NCBI GenBank assembly: GCA_037179515.1
Contig: JAXCGZ010003859.1
Coordinates: 23,501-87,500, forward strand
DNA length: 64,000 bases
Direction: 5' to 3'
DNA from: Halocaridina rubra
Taxonomy: Eukaryota > Arthropoda > Malacostraca > Decapoda > Atyidae
Below the pieces are notes generated by a model, which saw nothing but the letters and a program-made list of their open reading frames with translations, was not told the DNA's origin and searched no databases. This document shows positions 62,533 through 64,000 of the stretch, piece by piece; position 1 is the first letter of the stretch, and the number at the start of each line of letters is the position of its first letter. A program made the translations under genes and the position numbers.

Positions 62533-63142
62533 ATATTTTGTTTGTTAAGTATTGATTGATAAAGAGATATGCGCATAAATGAAGGTCTAACGATGGCAGT
62601 TTTTTTTTTTATAATAAATAGAGCAAAAGAAATAATGAGTATATTTATGAAGTATAGACGGCTTTTTTACATTTGGTCGATTCATATTTGTAGGCCTATT
62701 ATTAATTTTGGCTGTACGTTTACGAATTTATATATTACAAAATCATTTATGTGTAGAACCGCATGCAATGAAAATATTACGGAAATCTAGTGATATCTTT
62801 TGAGGGACTTTTTAAATAATAATAATAAGAAGAAGAAGAAATGCAAGTGTTATCCTTAAACAGATGCCAAATACTGTCATTGAGTAGATCAATTTCATAC
62901 GAGCGATATGTTTCGCTCTCCCAACTCTATTTGAGCCTCGCTTCCATTATTTTATACTTCGCGTAGGTACGGGATGGGTGATCTCTCTCTCGATGCTTGA
63001 CTAGAGGGAGAGCAATGGATCTCTGGCTACCATTTAGGGGGTGAGGGGGAAGAATGAGAATGAAGTAGATTTGAGAAGTTTGTTTACTCATACGTCGGCA
63101 TTTTTTTTTTTAATTTAAATTAATTTTGGTTTTAGATACTTT

Positions 63143-63277
63143 GGATTTTGTGAAGATAAGTAACCCCGAAAACTTAAAGGTTTAATTACGTTACGTTACA
63201 TTAGGCATTAACCAAAAGCTAACCTAACAATTTGAGAGTGTATTTATTGTTTGGGGGTTACTTATCTTTACAAGATC
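63143..63277. mobile_element. MITE-like element, family 1 copy C
   Basis: 135 bp with inverted ends GTGAAGATAAGTAACCCC and the complement of GGGGTTACTTATCTTTAC. It has the same interior style as copies A and B. Confidence 0.65.
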
Positions 63278-63459
63278 GATTACTTCGTATACTATCCGAT
63301 TTAGTTTTTAAAATAGGAAAACAATTTGAGGTCATCCAGAAAACAATTTGTCCTGCTATTACGATGGCTTCCAAAAATGTCTAAGGCTTTTAATGACTTA
63401 AAGCATTGTTCTAGTGTGTGTGCATGCAAATGACGTCATATCTATTATCTATCTATATA

Positions 63460-63722
63460 CATACATATACATGGCATCATTCCCCCTTGTAAGGGGGGTG
63501 GCCGAGCCAAGAAATACGCATTCACCACAATCCATACATATACATGAACCATTTTTCCCCCAATATGAGAAGTGGCTGAATTCAAGCAGAATACTCTGGG
63601 AAAAGAACAGAGGAGGGGATTCCCAGTCCCATCGCTTCGTCCCATTTAGTCGACTCTTACTACACGCCGGGGAAGACGGATGGAGTATTTTAGCTGCCCT
63701 CGTCCAGGGGGACCATTTGTTA
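63460..63722 (+). repeat. Dispersed repeat, copy 3
   Basis: Longest copy. It contains CCCTTGTAAGGGGGGTGGCC, CAGAGGAGGGGATTCCCAGT and CCCATTTAGTCGACTCTTAC. The last block is widespread in arthropod repeats as far as I know. It is shared in part with 36,655-36,900 and 40,455-40,690. Confidence 0.6.
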
Positions 63723-64000
63723 GATTTAAATAAAAGATAAATATATCTACCCCATAGTATTGTTTACAATGTGGATTTCGGCACAGAAATTGAAAACTAG
63801 TTCGTCACAGGTTCGGTAAAAGGGATCATCTGGAGGAAACGACCCTCAGACAATCCTTTAAGTGTTTTTGCTTCGGTTGTGCTAACCTACCTAACATTAC
63901 AAACCTATTTTTTTACAGCAGTCACGCGTCCATTCTCTGTTTGCTAACATTCACTGCTTATCTAGTTTACTAACCTGACAGAAATTAACCAAACCTAACC
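63723..64000. other. Window end, no gene recognised
   Basis: AT-rich with AACCTA-like motifs, and no clear coding or repeat unit. Confidence 0.4.

Noticed and set aside
60040..64000. Internal telomere repeats (TTAGG/AACCT)
   Set aside because: AACCTAACC motifs are short, scattered and confined to small repeats, so there is no true telomeric run.

Overview
This is a 64 kb piece of animal nuclear DNA, most likely from a crustacean and probably a decapod. The evidence is spliced genes with GT-AG introns, long (AT)n and (AG)n microsatellites, Gypsy, BEL/Pao and Jockey/CR1-type elements, and AACCTAACC-rich short repeats of the kind common in arthropods. The species assignment is inference. There is no rRNA gene, CRISPR array or bacterial gene organisation.

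Region 1 (about 170-28,260) is one nest of retrotransposons. A minus-strand Gypsy element (Gypsy-A) has its LTRs at about 175-414 and 28,012-28,259. Three LTR elements split it: Gypsy-B (+, 1,230-4,027) in the integrase, a BEL/Pao element (+, 4,375-16,379) further upstream in the integrase, and Gypsy-C (-, 19,295-27,082) after the gag zinc knuckle. The 5' LTR of the BEL element was itself hit by an RNase H-bearing LINE fragment, a CR1 tail and a full-length Jockey-like LINE. Gypsy-C carries a second full-length Jockey-like LINE inside gag. Short direct repeats flank Gypsy-B (TTAAG), BEL (ATTAT) and Gypsy-C (CACT). The BEL leader holds a tandem array of about 17 units. A CR1-like LINE (28,567-30,967, -) closes the cluster.

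Region 2 (about 31,300-48,654, +) is a host gene assembled here from seven coding exons (1,003 codons). It has a long acidic, Ser/Asn/Asp-rich N-terminal part. A conserved C-terminal domain of about 285 residues has Cys, His and Asn motifs resembling C39-like (papain-fold) cysteine peptidases. Its introns hold two truncated Jockey-like copies, one Jockey tail, a mariner-type MITE and other repeats. I could not assign a known gene name.

Region 3 (about 48,700-53,350) is intergenic between two convergent genes. It holds an array of roughly 55-60 bp units (49,225-51,060) and an intron-less, frameshifted copy of the 3' end of the next gene (about 52,253-52,665).

Region 4 (53,357-60,479, -) is a four-exon gene for a 236-residue Glu/Lys-rich protein with a C-terminal bipartite nuclear signal, resembling prothymosin alpha/parathymosin. 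Its upstream region has E2F-like and RFX X-box-like motifs. Region 5 (60,720-64,000) has no recognisable gene but contains MITE-like copies and short tandem repeats.
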